From JABWAN01 sp041918175 (lineage in GTDB: Bacteria > Zhuqueibacterota > Zhuqueibacteria > Zhuqueibacterales > Zhuqueibacteraceae), in contig JAYRWE010000007.1 in NCBI GenBank assembly GCA_041918175.1, positions 119,087 through 183,086 of the forward strand: a DNA stretch of 64,000 bases, written 5' to 3'. The position numbers and the translations under genes are program-made. The notes beneath the pieces are model-generated. The model had not been told where the DNA came from. It saw nothing but the letters and a program-made list of their open reading frames with translations, and ran no database searches. Position 1 is the stretch's first letter. Every line of letters starts with the position of its first letter. Below are positions 22,853-31,063 of the stretch, in pieces.

Positions 22853-23172
22853 TTATGAATCGCTCGCGACTGAAAATGTAATTCGTGGAAATATTTCTTG
22901 CAGCGCGCCAAACCAGGAGAAGCTTTGAAAGTAGCGGCGAACTGCTGTGCCGATAAGAATGACGATAAACATTCACCCTATTTAAATCAAGCCCATTTCC
23001 ATTGCTTGAATATTTCCCCGCGGTCTGTTATTATCGTTCAAAGGACAAAGCCTTCGTCATTTCGCATGGGGTTGCATCATACAAAAACTAGAATTGCGCA
23101 TCCGCACTCGGGAAAAGTGTAACGTGTAAGGTGGTTGAAGTCGCGCGTGTCATTACCTTCTCTTTCTTCGCC
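22853..23172. other. 320-bp divergent intergenic region, no gene seen
   Basis: This gap lies between the ftsH start (minus) and the RNase H-like gene start (plus), so it must hold both promoters. I see no convincing -35/-10 pair, no tRNA-like fold and no member of the palindromic families found elsewhere in the window. Short frames in it have no ribosome-binding sites or recognisable motifs. Confidence 0.5.
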
Positions 23173-24414
23173 ATGAGTAAACTCGGTCTCAAAGAAAAAC
23201 TGCGAGAGTTTGAGCAACTGCAAAGTCGTGTTCGCGCCTCGCGCACAACAACGAGCCATGAGGTGCTCGAACGTTTGCTCGGCGGCAAGGAGCGCGACGG
23301 TTGTTTCGTGGTCGAGCGCCGCTTTCCATTGCATGAAGCACATGGGCCGATTCGTCTGCAGAACTTTTTCGAAGTCACCGGAGCCGCGTTTGCCATTGCC
23401 GGAAAAGACGAGCAGCTTGGCCAAATGTCCGCGCGTGAGGTTTTGTTTATCGACACCGAAACGACCGGCCTCGCAGGCGGCGCAGGCACGTTCGCGTTTC
23501 TAGTCGGCCTCGGATACTTTGAAGAGGAGCAGTTTGTGGTGCGGCAATATTTTTTGCGCCAGCCGCACGAAGAGGCCGCCATGCTCAACGCCCTGCAACA
23601 GCACTTGGAGCGGGCGCAAGCTCTCGTTTCCTTCAACGGCAAAAGCTTCGACCTTCCGCTCTTGGCCTCGCGCACGATTTTGAATCGCATGCGTCTCGAC
23701 TTCAAACGCTGGCCGCACTTCGATGTTTTGCATGCGAGCCGGCGTATTTGGAAAGAGCATGTCGGCGAATGTTCGCTCGGAAATTTGGAAGTGCACATCC
23801 TCGGCAAACAGCGGCGCGAAGACGTGCCGGGCTACTTGATTCCACAAATCTATTTTGATTTCGTGCGCAGCGGCAAAACTGAGCAGTTGGCGGAAATTTT
23901 TTCGCACAACCGCGAGGACCTGGTGACCACCGCGGCGTTGGCCACTTACCTCGGGCATCTTGTGCAAGCGCCGTTTAAAGGCCCGGCCACGCGCGACGAA
24001 CTGCGTAAAGTGGGACGGTTGTATCGCGAAGCAGGAGCATTGGAAACGAGCACGCAATTGTTCGAACATCTGCTTGCCGCGGAAGCGGGCACGCGGCAAC
24101 GTGAAGACTATCTCGCTCTGGGTTTTTGCTATAAAAGCCAACGCCGCTATGCCGAGGCCGCGGCAGTGTGGGAACGCATTATCGAGCAATACTCTTTTCA
24201 TCCGTTGCCGTTTATCGAACTCGCAAAATATTTGGAGCATCGCGCCAAAGATTTCTCACGCGCGCTTGCCATTGTGCAACGCGCCCTGCGCGCGCTTGCG
24301 CTCTCGGAAAATCTACGGGGCTCCGCGGAAACGGTTTTGTATAAAAAAGACCTGCTGCAGCGCGAAGCGCGATTGCAAAAGCAACAAGCGAAGATCGAGG
24401 AGAAAAATATTTGA
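23173..24414 (+). CDS. RNase H-like exonuclease-fold protein with TPR tail (YprB type)
   Basis: The protein has 413 residues from ATG 23173. Residues about 85-260 form an RNase H-like 3'-5' exonuclease domain. FIDTETTGLAGG supplies the first DxE pair, VSFNGKSFDLPLL the second Asp region, and HNREDLVTTAALATYLG the last Asp. This is the arrangement of YprB/DUF4899-like proteins. The C-terminal part (about 270-410) is helical, with repeated LYREAGALETSTQLFEHLL and LGFCYKSQRRYAEAAAVWERI units, i.e. TPR-like. Its nucleic-acid substrate is not known. The stop overlaps the TTG start of the prephenate dehydratase gene. Confidence 0.8.
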   Translation: MSKLGLKEKLREFEQLQSRVRASRTTTSHEVLERLLGGKERDGCFVVERRFPLHEAHGPIRLQNFFEVTGAAFAIAGKDEQLGQMSAREVLFIDTETTGLAGGAGTFAFLVGLGYFEEEQFVVRQYFLRQPHEEAAMLNALQQHLERAQALVSFNGKSFDLPLLASRTILNRMRLDFKRWPHFDVLHASRRIWKEHVGECSLGNLEVHILGKQRREDVPGYLIPQIYFDFVRSGKTEQLAEIFSHNREDLVTTAALATYLGHLVQAPFKGPATRDELRKVGRLYREAGALETSTQLFEHLLAAEAGTRQREDYLALGFCYKSQRRYAEAAAVWERIIEQYSFHPLPFIELAKYLEHRAKDFSRALAIVQRALRALALSENLRGSAETVLYKKDLLQREARLQKQQAKIEEKNI

Positions 24415-25241
24415 ACACCGTAGCCTTTCAAGGTGAAACCGGCGCATATAGCGAGTGGGCCGCGCAGGAATATTTCGGCGCGGAGTGGCGCGTGCTCCCG
24501 TGCCGCACGTTTCGCGACGTCTTTACAGCATTGCATGAAGGCCGCGTGCAAGCCGCGGTGGTTCCCATTGAAAACTCGCTCGCCGGCAGCGTGCATCAAA
24601 ATTATGATCTGCTGCTGCAATACGATTTGCACATTACCGGCGAAATCATCCTGCGCATTAGCCATCACCTCATGGCTCTCCCCGGCGTGCGCTGGGAGGA
24701 AGTGCGGCGCGTGTATTCACATCCGCAGGCGTTGGAGCAATGCCGCGATTTTTTGGAGCGCCGCCCCGAGTTGGAAATCGTGCCGGCCTATGACACGGCA
24801 GGCAGCGCGAAGTTGATTGCCGAAAACGGTTGGCGCGAGGCCGCGGCCATTGCCGGTGCGCCCGCAGCCGCGCACTATGGCCTCGAAGTTTTGCATCGCA
24901 GCGTGGAAAGCAATCAACAAAATTTCACGCGCTTTCTCATCTTGAGCCAAACCGCGTTTGCGCCCGTGACGCACGGCAAAACTTCCATCGTGTTCTCCTC
25001 TCCGCATAAGCCCGGCGCTTTGTTCAAAGCGCTTGCCGTGTTTGCTTTGCGCGATATCAATCTGCTCAAGATCGAATCGCGACCGCAACACGGCAGTCCG
25101 TGGCATTATTTCTTCTACCTCGATTTCGAAGGCACGCCGCTCTCTTCGAATTGCCAAAAGGCATTGGAGCATTTGCGCGAGCTTTCGGATTTCATGCGCG
25201 TGCTCGGCTTTTATGAAAAAGGCAAAGTCATTGCAAGCTGA
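24411..25241 (+). CDS. pheA: prephenate dehydratase (with ACT domain)
   Basis: The protein has 276 residues from a TTG start overlapping the previous stop (TTGA). It converts prephenate to phenylpyruvate in phenylalanine synthesis. The catalytic domain shows MNTVAFQGETGAYSEWAA, VVPIENSLAGSVHQNYDLL and the NFTRFLIL motif containing the catalytic Thr-Arg-Phe. The C-terminal ACT domain has PGALFKALAVFALRDINLLKIESRP, the ESRP motif that binds phenylalanine for feedback inhibition. There is no chorismate mutase domain. The downstream MFS gene starts within the last 29 bases, so the three genes form one operon. Confidence 0.94.
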   Translation: MNTVAFQGETGAYSEWAAQEYFGAEWRVLPCRTFRDVFTALHEGRVQAAVVPIENSLAGSVHQNYDLLLQYDLHITGEIILRISHHLMALPGVRWEEVRRVYSHPQALEQCRDFLERRPELEIVPAYDTAGSAKLIAENGWREAAAIAGAPAAAHYGLEVLHRSVESNQQNFTRFLILSQTAFAPVTHGKTSIVFSSPHKPGALFKALAVFALRDINLLKIESRPQHGSPWHYFFYLDFEGTPLSSNCQKALEHLRELSDFMRVLGFYEKGKVIAS

Positions 25242-26700
25242 AGAAAATTTATCCGAGATAAAAATCCAAGCCGGCATGCGCGGCGTGTTGCAAGACGGTC
25301 TCACGACGCAAGCCATGCTCACGCTCGCCGGCGGCGCGTTTCTGGTTGACTTCGCGCTTTTGCTCGGCGCTTCGAACGCGCTCATCGGCGTGCTTGCGGC
25401 GATACCATTTCTCGCGCAGTTGGTGCAGGTGCCTGCGATTTATTTGGTCGAGAAATATCGCGCGCGCCGCCGGCTTTGCGTTTTCACTTCCACGCTCGCG
25501 CGCCTCAGCCTCCTCGCCGTCGCATTTATTCCGTTCCTTTTATCTGGCAACCTCGCGACACACGTGTTGACACTCTGCATCTTGCTCTATGCCGTCTTCG
25601 GCGCGGTTTCCGGGTGTAGCTGGAATTCTTGGATGCGCGATTTGCTGCCGCAAGATCGACTCGGCGCGTTCTTCGCGAAACGGATGGGGATGATGGCCGC
25701 GTTCGGCATCGTGCTGAATCTCGCCGCGGGGTTTTACATCACGTGGTTTGCGCAAAACTTCGCAACGGAAAAACTGCTCGGTTACTCGGTGTTGTTCTTT
25801 TGCGGCGCCAGCGCGGGTTTGCTCGGCGTTTATATTATCTCAACGATTCCCGAACCCCGCATGGCTCCGCACGCCGGCCACGAGCCTTTTGCGCGGCTCT
25901 TGCGTTTGCCGTTTCAGGATAAAAATTTTCAACGCTTGCTCAAGTTTCAAGGCGCGTGGAATTTTGCGATCAATCTGGCTGCGCCGTTTTTCACGGTCTA
26001 CATGCTCCAAACGCTCGGCCTTGATATGCGCCTCATTATCGCATTGCAAGTGTTGAGTCAGATTATGAACCTCCTCTTCTTCTATTTGTGGGGAAAAATT
26101 TCCGACAGGTTCAGCAACAAATCCGTGTTGCGCGTCTCCGGCCCGATTTATCTCGTCTGCATTTTCGTGTTCACATTTACCACACTGCCCGGCAAATATG
26201 TGCTCACGCTGCCGCTGCTGGTGTTTATTCATGTGTTCATGGGCATCGCCACCGCGGGCGTGACGCTCGCCACCGGCAACATCAGCTTGAAACTCGCGCC
26301 GAAAGGACAAGCCACCGCTTATCTCGCGGTGAATAGTTTGGTGAATGCCATAGCCGCGGGCGTTGCGCCCATCATCGGCGGAAATTTTGTGGATCGCTTG
26401 ACGGGCTATGCGCTTTCTTGGACTTGGAAATGGCAAAGCCCGAGCGGGCAGCTCAGTTTCGAGACGCTCGATTTGCAGCATTGGGACTTCTTTTTCATGC
26501 TCGCCTTCCTTCTCGGCTTATATGCCATGCACCGCTTGGCGAAAGTGAAGGAAGTCGGCGAAGTTGAAGAAGAGATCGTCATTCTCGAACTCATTGCCGA
26601 AGCGCGGCGCGTCATGCTCAGCCTTTCCACGGTCGCGGGGCTGCGCAGCGCGTTGCTGTTTCCCTTCTCGCTTTTGGGCGATGATTTGAAAAAGAAATAA
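25213..26700 (+). CDS. MFS transporter
   Basis: The protein has 495 residues with about 12 hydrophobic segments. The first is preceded by a hydrophilic N-terminus, MKKAKSLQAEENLSEIKIQ. The ALLLGASNALIGVLAAIPFLAQLVQ helix and the following YRARRRLCVFTSTLARL loop fit the first MFS repeat; a central loop (PEPRMAPHAGHEPF) separates the two halves. The substrate is unknown. Start ATG 25213 overlaps pheA by 29 bases and gives a sensible N-terminus; ATG 25276 is an alternative. The operon with pheA could mean an aromatic compound, but that is weak evidence. Confidence 0.85.
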   Translation: MKKAKSLQAEENLSEIKIQAGMRGVLQDGLTTQAMLTLAGGAFLVDFALLLGASNALIGVLAAIPFLAQLVQVPAIYLVEKYRARRRLCVFTSTLARLSLLAVAFIPFLLSGNLATHVLTLCILLYAVFGAVSGCSWNSWMRDLLPQDRLGAFFAKRMGMMAAFGIVLNLAAGFYITWFAQNFATEKLLGYSVLFFCGASAGLLGVYIISTIPEPRMAPHAGHEPFARLLRLPFQDKNFQRLLKFQGAWNFAINLAAPFFTVYMLQTLGLDMRLIIALQVLSQIMNLLFFYLWGKISDRFSNKSVLRVSGPIYLVCIFVFTFTTLPGKYVLTLPLLVFIHVFMGIATAGVTLATGNISLKLAPKGQATAYLAVNSLVNAIAAGVAPIIGGNFVDRLTGYALSWTWKWQSPSGQLSFETLDLQHWDFFFMLAFLLGLYAMHRLAKVKEVGEVEEEIVILELIAEARRVMLSLSTVAGLRSALLFPFSLLGDDLKKK

Positions 26701-26732
26701 ATTTACCCGTAAAGTTTTAGCCGCTTGAAGAA

Positions 26733-26815
26733 GACATGATTTCCATATGGTCATTCCCGCGTCTCTAAGTGGAAATCCATTGATGTCGACCATGACTCGG
26801 GCATGACATCTTCAT
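26733..26815. repeat. second copy of the ATTCCCGC-type dispersed element
   Basis: The stretch from ATGATTTCCATATGGTCATTCC to CTCGGGCATGAC corresponds, in reverse orientation and with gaps, to 20881-20980. The right core arm is degraded (GTGGAAAT instead of GCGGGAAT). It lies 33 bases after the MFS stop. Confidence 0.6.
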
Positions 26816-26850
26816 TGCACGAAACTCTTTCGATGCGAGCAGTTCGCGCA

Positions 26851-27097
26851 GCGGTGGGATGCAATCGCTTTGAAGTCACCTAGCTGAAACAACACACGCT
26901 AGATAAACAAGCGGAGACGACACTCTGCTGGAGCAGCGACGGGCCATAAAAAAATGCGGGATTCGAGTACGCAAGAACGTTTTCGCATCAAGCTTCTTTT
27001 TTGTTTTGTCGCTGCTTCACCTTGGGTTCGTCTCCGCTTGTTTCTCTAGGTGATCTTTTCAAAGCAGAGTGACTTCAAAGCGATTGCATCCCACCGC
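26851..27097. repeat. 247-bp inverted-repeat element with perfect 29-bp arms
   Basis: Arms 26851-26879 and 27069-27097 are perfect reverse complements over 29 bases. Inside them further segments pair: AAACAAGCGGAGACGA near 26904-26920 with its complement near 27028-27045, and GCAGCGAC near 26933 with GTCGCTGC near 27008. The centre is A/T-rich. There is no transposase frame. The layout is that of a non-autonomous miniature element or a very large RNA/DNA hairpin. No clear target-site duplication is seen outside the arms. Confidence 0.8.
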
Positions 27098-27260
27098 CGA
27101 AATTGTCTTTTCAAAACAAGCTCCAATTAAACCCCAACCTCCCTCCCGCGCTCTTTTTGCATTGTCGGTATTGAAGGCGGAAGCCACTCTAACAATACCG
27201 CAAGCACCTCTCGGACGGATTGCTCTCAGCGCCCGAGCGGCTAATGATGGAGCGCGAACC

Positions 27261-29402
27261 ATGACTCGTTGCAAGCTCACCTCTCTCGCTTACGCGATAT
27301 TAATTCCCGTTTACAGTTTTGCGCAAACACCGCATCCTGCGCGCGTGCAATTTCATGCGACCAATGCGTGGCGCGCGGCACACGCTCCCAGCGCGCGCAC
27401 GATCGTGTTGCACGGTTTTAATGAAACACTCGCGCAGCGCGCGGCAACTTGGCAGCAGGCCGGCTATGCGGTGCAAGCCCAATTGCCGCTTGCCTGGGGA
27501 AATTATTTGGACTTTCTCACCGGCACGTGGAACGGCACCAGCCACTTCGATGAAATCCAACTTCGCGCGGATAGCACCGAGATCGAGCATACCGACGGCG
27601 TTTATTACTTCGTGCCCAGCGCCGCTTATCGCGATTATATAAAAAAGAAAATCGAGCTTGCGATCGAGGCAGGAGGCGAAGCGCTTCGTTTGGAGCAACC
27701 GATCTTCTGGAGCGCAGCGGGTTATAGCGACGGCTTCAAACGCGAGTGGGAGAGTTTTTATGAAACGCCGTGGGAAGCGCCGCAGCAAAATGCCGCAGCG
27801 CAGTTTCAAGCAGAGCAACTCAAATTCGAAATGGAGCTGCGCGCCGTGGCCGACCTGCTGGCGCATGCGAAGAGTTATGCGCAGAGCACGAACCGCGCGG
27901 TCAAAGTTTACGTGACCACGTTAAGCGCGTTGCAATATGCGCATGAGAGCAAAGTCGGTCCGCAGGCAGAGTTGCTGTACATTCCCGAATGCGACGGCGT
28001 GATTGGTCATGTTCCTGCGCACGTGCCGGAGACGCGCTATGCCGATGCGAAGCGGGCGCGTGCGTTTGAAAGCGCTTGGTTTGATTTTGGGTTGTTTGCG
28101 CAAGCCAGCCGTGGGCATGAGAAAGAACTCGTTTTCAGCTTCGAGGCGGGCAATGCGAAAACATGGAACGAGCGCAAACATATTTTGCACGCGCAGTTTG
28201 TCGCGGCGTTGTTTTATCCGGAATGCGCGCGCTATGAATGGCAAACGCCGGTGGAGCAAATCTTTAAAGCTGCGCCCAGCAGCGCGACGCTGGCGAGTAT
28301 GAACGGCGGAGAAAACACCGCGCGTACTCCGCTCAATGAAGCCGCGCTGCAAACACTCGTGCTGCAAAACGTGTTGGCGCGTTTGCCGCAAGACGCGCCG
28401 CAATTGGAAGCCGGCGAACGCGGCGTGGGCGTGCTCATGAGTGATGCGCTCACCTTGCAGCGCGCGGCGCCGGAAGCCAATGAGCACGAGCTCTCTTCAT
28501 TTTTCGGCATTGCGTTGCCGCTGTTGAAACACGGCATTCCGGTGCAGCCGCTCTTGTTGGAAAATCTTTCTCGCCCCGGCTATCTCACCGGATACAAAAC
28601 GCTCTTTCTGAGCTATCGCGCGATGAAGCCACAACAGCCCAAGTGGCATGAGCGTTTAGCAACCTGGGTGAAAACCGGCGGCACGCTTATATTCATCGAT
28701 GATGACAAAGACGCATTCAATCACGCGCCGGGTTGGTGGCGCGAGCCTTCGTATAATTTGGCGCGCCCGGCGGAGCATCTGTTTCAAACATTGGGATTGA
28801 ACAACGGCGCGAATCCCGGGCGCAACAAGGCCGGCATGGGTTCGTTGATTTATATCAATGCCAATCCTGCGCAATATGCCCTCAGCGCCGCGGGGCCGGA
28901 CAGTGTGCTGGCTTTGCTCGCGGCGGCGATGCCGCATGGCCGCCAAGTGAAACAACAAAACTATTTCAAACTGCAACGCGGAGCCTATGTCGCGGCCGTG
29001 GCTTTTGCAGAAACCGCAAGCTCTACCGCGCTCGCATTGCAAGGCGATTGGCTCGATCTGCTCGAACCGAATTTGCCGCGGCTTACCGCGAAAACGATTG
29101 CTCCGGGCGAAGTGGCTTTACTGTTTGATTTGAGTCGCCGTGACAGCACGCGTGCGCAGGTGCTTGCGACCTCCGCACTCATTGTCGAAGAACAGTTTGA
29201 AGCGACGCGTTACTCGTTCACGGCGAACGGCCCCGCGCAACAGCTCATGCGCATGGTCGTGGCTTTGCCTTTTACCGCCGCGCCCGTTGTTGCAACGCAT
29301 GCTGAAAACGCAATCGCAGTGCAAACCAAATTCGAAGATCATCTGCTTTGGTTGGAATTTGAACAGCCCGAGGGGAGTGTGCGCATCGTGATTGAAGAAT
29401 GA
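27261..29402 (+). CDS. secreted glycosidase-like protein of unknown family
   Basis: The protein has 713 residues from ATG 27261. It starts with a signal peptide (LTSLAYAILIPVYSFAQ, cleavage after about residue 22). The N-terminal half has features of a TIM-barrel: TIVLHGFNETLAQRAATW, EQPIFWSAAGYSDGFKREW with conserved-looking Trp and Glu, and VTTLSALQYAHESK. Around residues 390-470 there is a flavodoxin-like segment (GVGVLMSDAL...YLTGYKTLFLSYRAMKPQQP...TGGTLIFIDDD). This resembles the trimerisation domain of GH42-type beta-galactosidases. No T9SS sorting tail is present. A longer frame upstream would start inside the inverted repeat and is unlikely. Confidence 0.55.
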   Translation: MTRCKLTSLAYAILIPVYSFAQTPHPARVQFHATNAWRAAHAPSARTIVLHGFNETLAQRAATWQQAGYAVQAQLPLAWGNYLDFLTGTWNGTSHFDEIQLRADSTEIEHTDGVYYFVPSAAYRDYIKKKIELAIEAGGEALRLEQPIFWSAAGYSDGFKREWESFYETPWEAPQQNAAAQFQAEQLKFEMELRAVADLLAHAKSYAQSTNRAVKVYVTTLSALQYAHESKVGPQAELLYIPECDGVIGHVPAHVPETRYADAKRARAFESAWFDFGLFAQASRGHEKELVFSFEAGNAKTWNERKHILHAQFVAALFYPECARYEWQTPVEQIFKAAPSSATLASMNGGENTARTPLNEAALQTLVLQNVLARLPQDAPQLEAGERGVGVLMSDALTLQRAAPEANEHELSSFFGIALPLLKHGIPVQPLLLENLSRPGYLTGYKTLFLSYRAMKPQQPKWHERLATWVKTGGTLIFIDDDKDAFNHAPGWWREPSYNLARPAEHLFQTLGLNNGANPGRNKAGMGSLIYINANPAQYALSAAGPDSVLALLAAAMPHGRQVKQQNYFKLQRGAYVAAVAFAETASSTALALQGDWLDLLEPNLPRLTAKTIAPGEVALLFDLSRRDSTRAQVLATSALIVEEQFEATRYSFTANGPAQQLMRMVVALPFTAAPVVATHAENAIAVQTKFEDHLLWLEFEQPEGSVRIVIEE

Positions 29403-29461
29403 GAAGTCTCGCGCCGGAAAACGCTACGCCGAGTTGCAGGCAAGCGACTAAGGGTTCATCT

Positions 29462-29588
29462 AAAAATAACTTCCCGCGCGATCGTGGTCCCCGCCCCTTG
29501 TGGGCGGATGGTGGAACAATGAAATTTCTGTGTTCCATCAACGCCCCACAAGGGGGCGGGACTACGGCGATTTCGGGAAGTAATTTTC
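29462..29588. repeat. 127-bp palindromic element with nested arms
   Basis: Left half (29462-29518) and right half (29531-29588) pair almost end to end: AAAATAACTTCCCG with CGGGAAGTAATTTT, CCCCGCCCCTTGTGGG with CCCACAAGGGGGCGGG, and TGGAACA with TGTTCCA around a 12-base loop. The halves differ by a few small gaps. It is non-coding and probably a mobile palindromic repeat. Confidence 0.75.
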
Positions 29589-29602
29589 AGACGCGCACTT
29601 AG

Positions 29603-29731
29603 CAAAGCTTCTGCGCAGCAGCAAAAAACGATTCGGCGAAACTCAGCGACTTCCGAGTTGCTCGGGGGCAGAGCTTTTCCGCGGAAATACGCTGAAGGCA
29701 CGAACGTCGCCGAGAAAAATTTTGGCAGAAT
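29603..29731. repeat. dispersed CAAAGCTTCTGCGC element, copy 1
   Basis: This stretch shares its order of words (CAAAGCTTCTGCGCA, TTCGGCGA, GCAGAGCTTT, TCGCCGAGAAA, CAGAAT) with 59205-59307. Its ends are also partly self-complementary. It directly follows the 127-bp palindrome. Confidence 0.6.
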
Positions 29732-29798
29732 GATTTGCCGCCGGAGTTATTTCAACTCGCTCTGGTGGCTTGTTCCCTCTGTTGGGGAACGAGAAGCA

Positions 29799-29835
29799 AC
29801 GGGCAGGTGCGCAACACCTGCCCGTTTTGCTTTTG
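29799..29835. terminator. strong hairpin with T-rich tail
   Basis: ACGGGCAGGTG (29799-29809) and CACCTGCCCGT (29815-29825) form a perfect 11-bp stem with a 5-base loop, followed by TTTGCTTTT. It resembles a rho-independent terminator on the + strand. It is nearly 400 bases from the preceding stop, so it may belong to the repeat cluster rather than to the gene. Confidence 0.65.
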
Positions 29836-29880
29836 TGCTCCTTCCTAATAAAGCCCAAGGCATTTCAAATTTTTTAGCTT

Positions 29881-29997
29881 GTTCCCAAACTCTGTTTGGG
29901 AACACACTTGTTTTCGAAACTCTGTTTCGAGGGTTATGCTTGAAAATCGAAACGAAGTTTCTTAGGCAAGCGCGCTCCCAAACGGAGTTTGGGAGCG
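29881..29997. repeat. cluster of short palindromes before the TIR gene
   Basis: Four small palindromes follow one another: 29881-29903 (GTTCCCAAACT..., 10-bp arms), about 29915-29929 (CGAAACTCTGTTTCG), about 29948-29961 (CGAAACGAAGTTTC), and 29974-29996 (GCTCCCAAACGGAGTTTGGGAGC). The first and last share their AAAC...GTTT core, so the cluster is itself roughly symmetric. A related GTTCCC...GGGGAAC pair sits at 29771-29789. The rest of 29998-30106 is A/T-rich and may contain the TIR promoter. Confidence 0.65.
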
Positions 29998-30106
29998 AGA
30001 AGGAAAGCAGTTCAAATTTTCAATTGAAAAATTTTAATTTTAAATTTAACCTGCTTTCAAATCCCTCGCGGCTGTGATCGCTTCTAGCTATCAACCCAAC
30101 CCAACT

Positions 30107-31063
30107 ATGCCCAACCTCTTCCTCAGCTATTCCCGCAAAGACGCGAGCATTGTCGAACAACTTGAAGCCGCATTGCGCGCGCACGGCCACACGGTTTGGC
30201 GCGATCAAGAAAGCATTCGCGGCGGCGAGAACTGGCCCCAAGCCATGGGCGAAGCCATTGCCTCGCATGATTTCGTCGTGCTCGCGTGGTCGCAGCACAC
30301 GGCCACTTCGCACTTTGTCGAGTTCGAATGGACCACCGCGCTCGCGTTGCGGAAAACGATTGTGCCGTGCTTGCTCGATCACACGCCATTGCCGCCTTCG
30401 CTCGCGGCGATCAACGGCATTCCTTTTCAAAATTTTGAAACCGGCTTGGCCGTGCTGCTCAAGTCATTGCAGCAACCCGTGGCCGCAACTGCTCCGTCGC
30501 AGCAAGCGCACGTGCTCGCGCAATTACAAACTTTGAAAGCAAACGCGCCGGAAAAAGTCGTGGCCGAAGCGAAGTCGCTCTTTCAGCAACAAGCCTCGAA
30601 CGTGCAGGGCAATGTCTACCAAGCCGGCCGCGATGTGCATGTGACCATTGCCCCGCAAACAGAAGAGCCAAAGAAGAAGCTATTGGGAAAATTGCTAACG
30701 TGGGTGGGACTGATCGGCGGACTCTTGACAATTGTGCTCGGCACGATGGAATTGCGTGAGAAGATTGCGCCGCCGGCAGCGTCTACTCTTCAAACGGATT
30801 CCACGCAAACCGTGGCCGCGTGGCAAACGCTCAAAGGCCAGATCAAAGACGAAACCGGCCTGCCGCTCGACAGCGTGCGCGTGGTGTTGCCGGAGTTCAA
30901 CCAAAGCGACACCACCGATGCGAACGGCGTTTTCGAGTTTAGGGTTTATGCTCTGCCGCAAGAGCGCGTGCGCTTGGAAGCCTATCGCAAAGGCTATCGC
31001 CCGCTCTTGCGCGATCCCACGTGGAGCGAAGAATTGCACCAATATCAAATGAGGCCCCAATGA
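30107..31063 (+). CDS. TIR-domain protein with membrane span and C-terminal Ig-like domain
   Basis: The protein has 318 residues from ATG 30107. Residues 1-125 are a TIR domain: LFLSYSRKDAS (box 1), VWRDQESIRGGENW, and SHFVEFEWTTALA, where E72 or E74 is the expected catalytic glutamate of NAD-cleaving TIRs. A linker helix (130-162) leads to NVQGNVYQAGRDVHV (166-179). I recall this short beta motif from signalling proteins with effector domains. One membrane span (about 194-212) follows. The C-terminal part (242-305) looks like a carboxypeptidase-regulatory/Ig-like domain (LKGQIKDETGLPLDSVRVVL, FEFRVYALPQERV). TIR would be cytoplasmic and the last domain periplasmic. It overlaps the next gene by 4 bases. 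Confidence 0.85.
   Translation: MPNLFLSYSRKDASIVEQLEAALRAHGHTVWRDQESIRGGENWPQAMGEAIASHDFVVLAWSQHTATSHFVEFEWTTALALRKTIVPCLLDHTPLPPSLAAINGIPFQNFETGLAVLLKSLQQPVAATAPSQQAHVLAQLQTLKANAPEKVVAEAKSLFQQQASNVQGNVYQAGRDVHVTIAPQTEEPKKKLLGKLLTWVGLIGGLLTIVLGTMELREKIAPPAASTLQTDSTQTVAAWQTLKGQIKDETGLPLDSVRVVLPEFNQSDTTDANGVFEFRVYALPQERVRLEAYRKGYRPLLRDPTWSEELHQYQMRPQ

Noticed and set aside
27069..27260. upstream extension of the glycosidase-like gene
   Set aside because: The extra 64 residues begin inside the inverted repeat and would hide the signal peptide that starts at ATG 27261.
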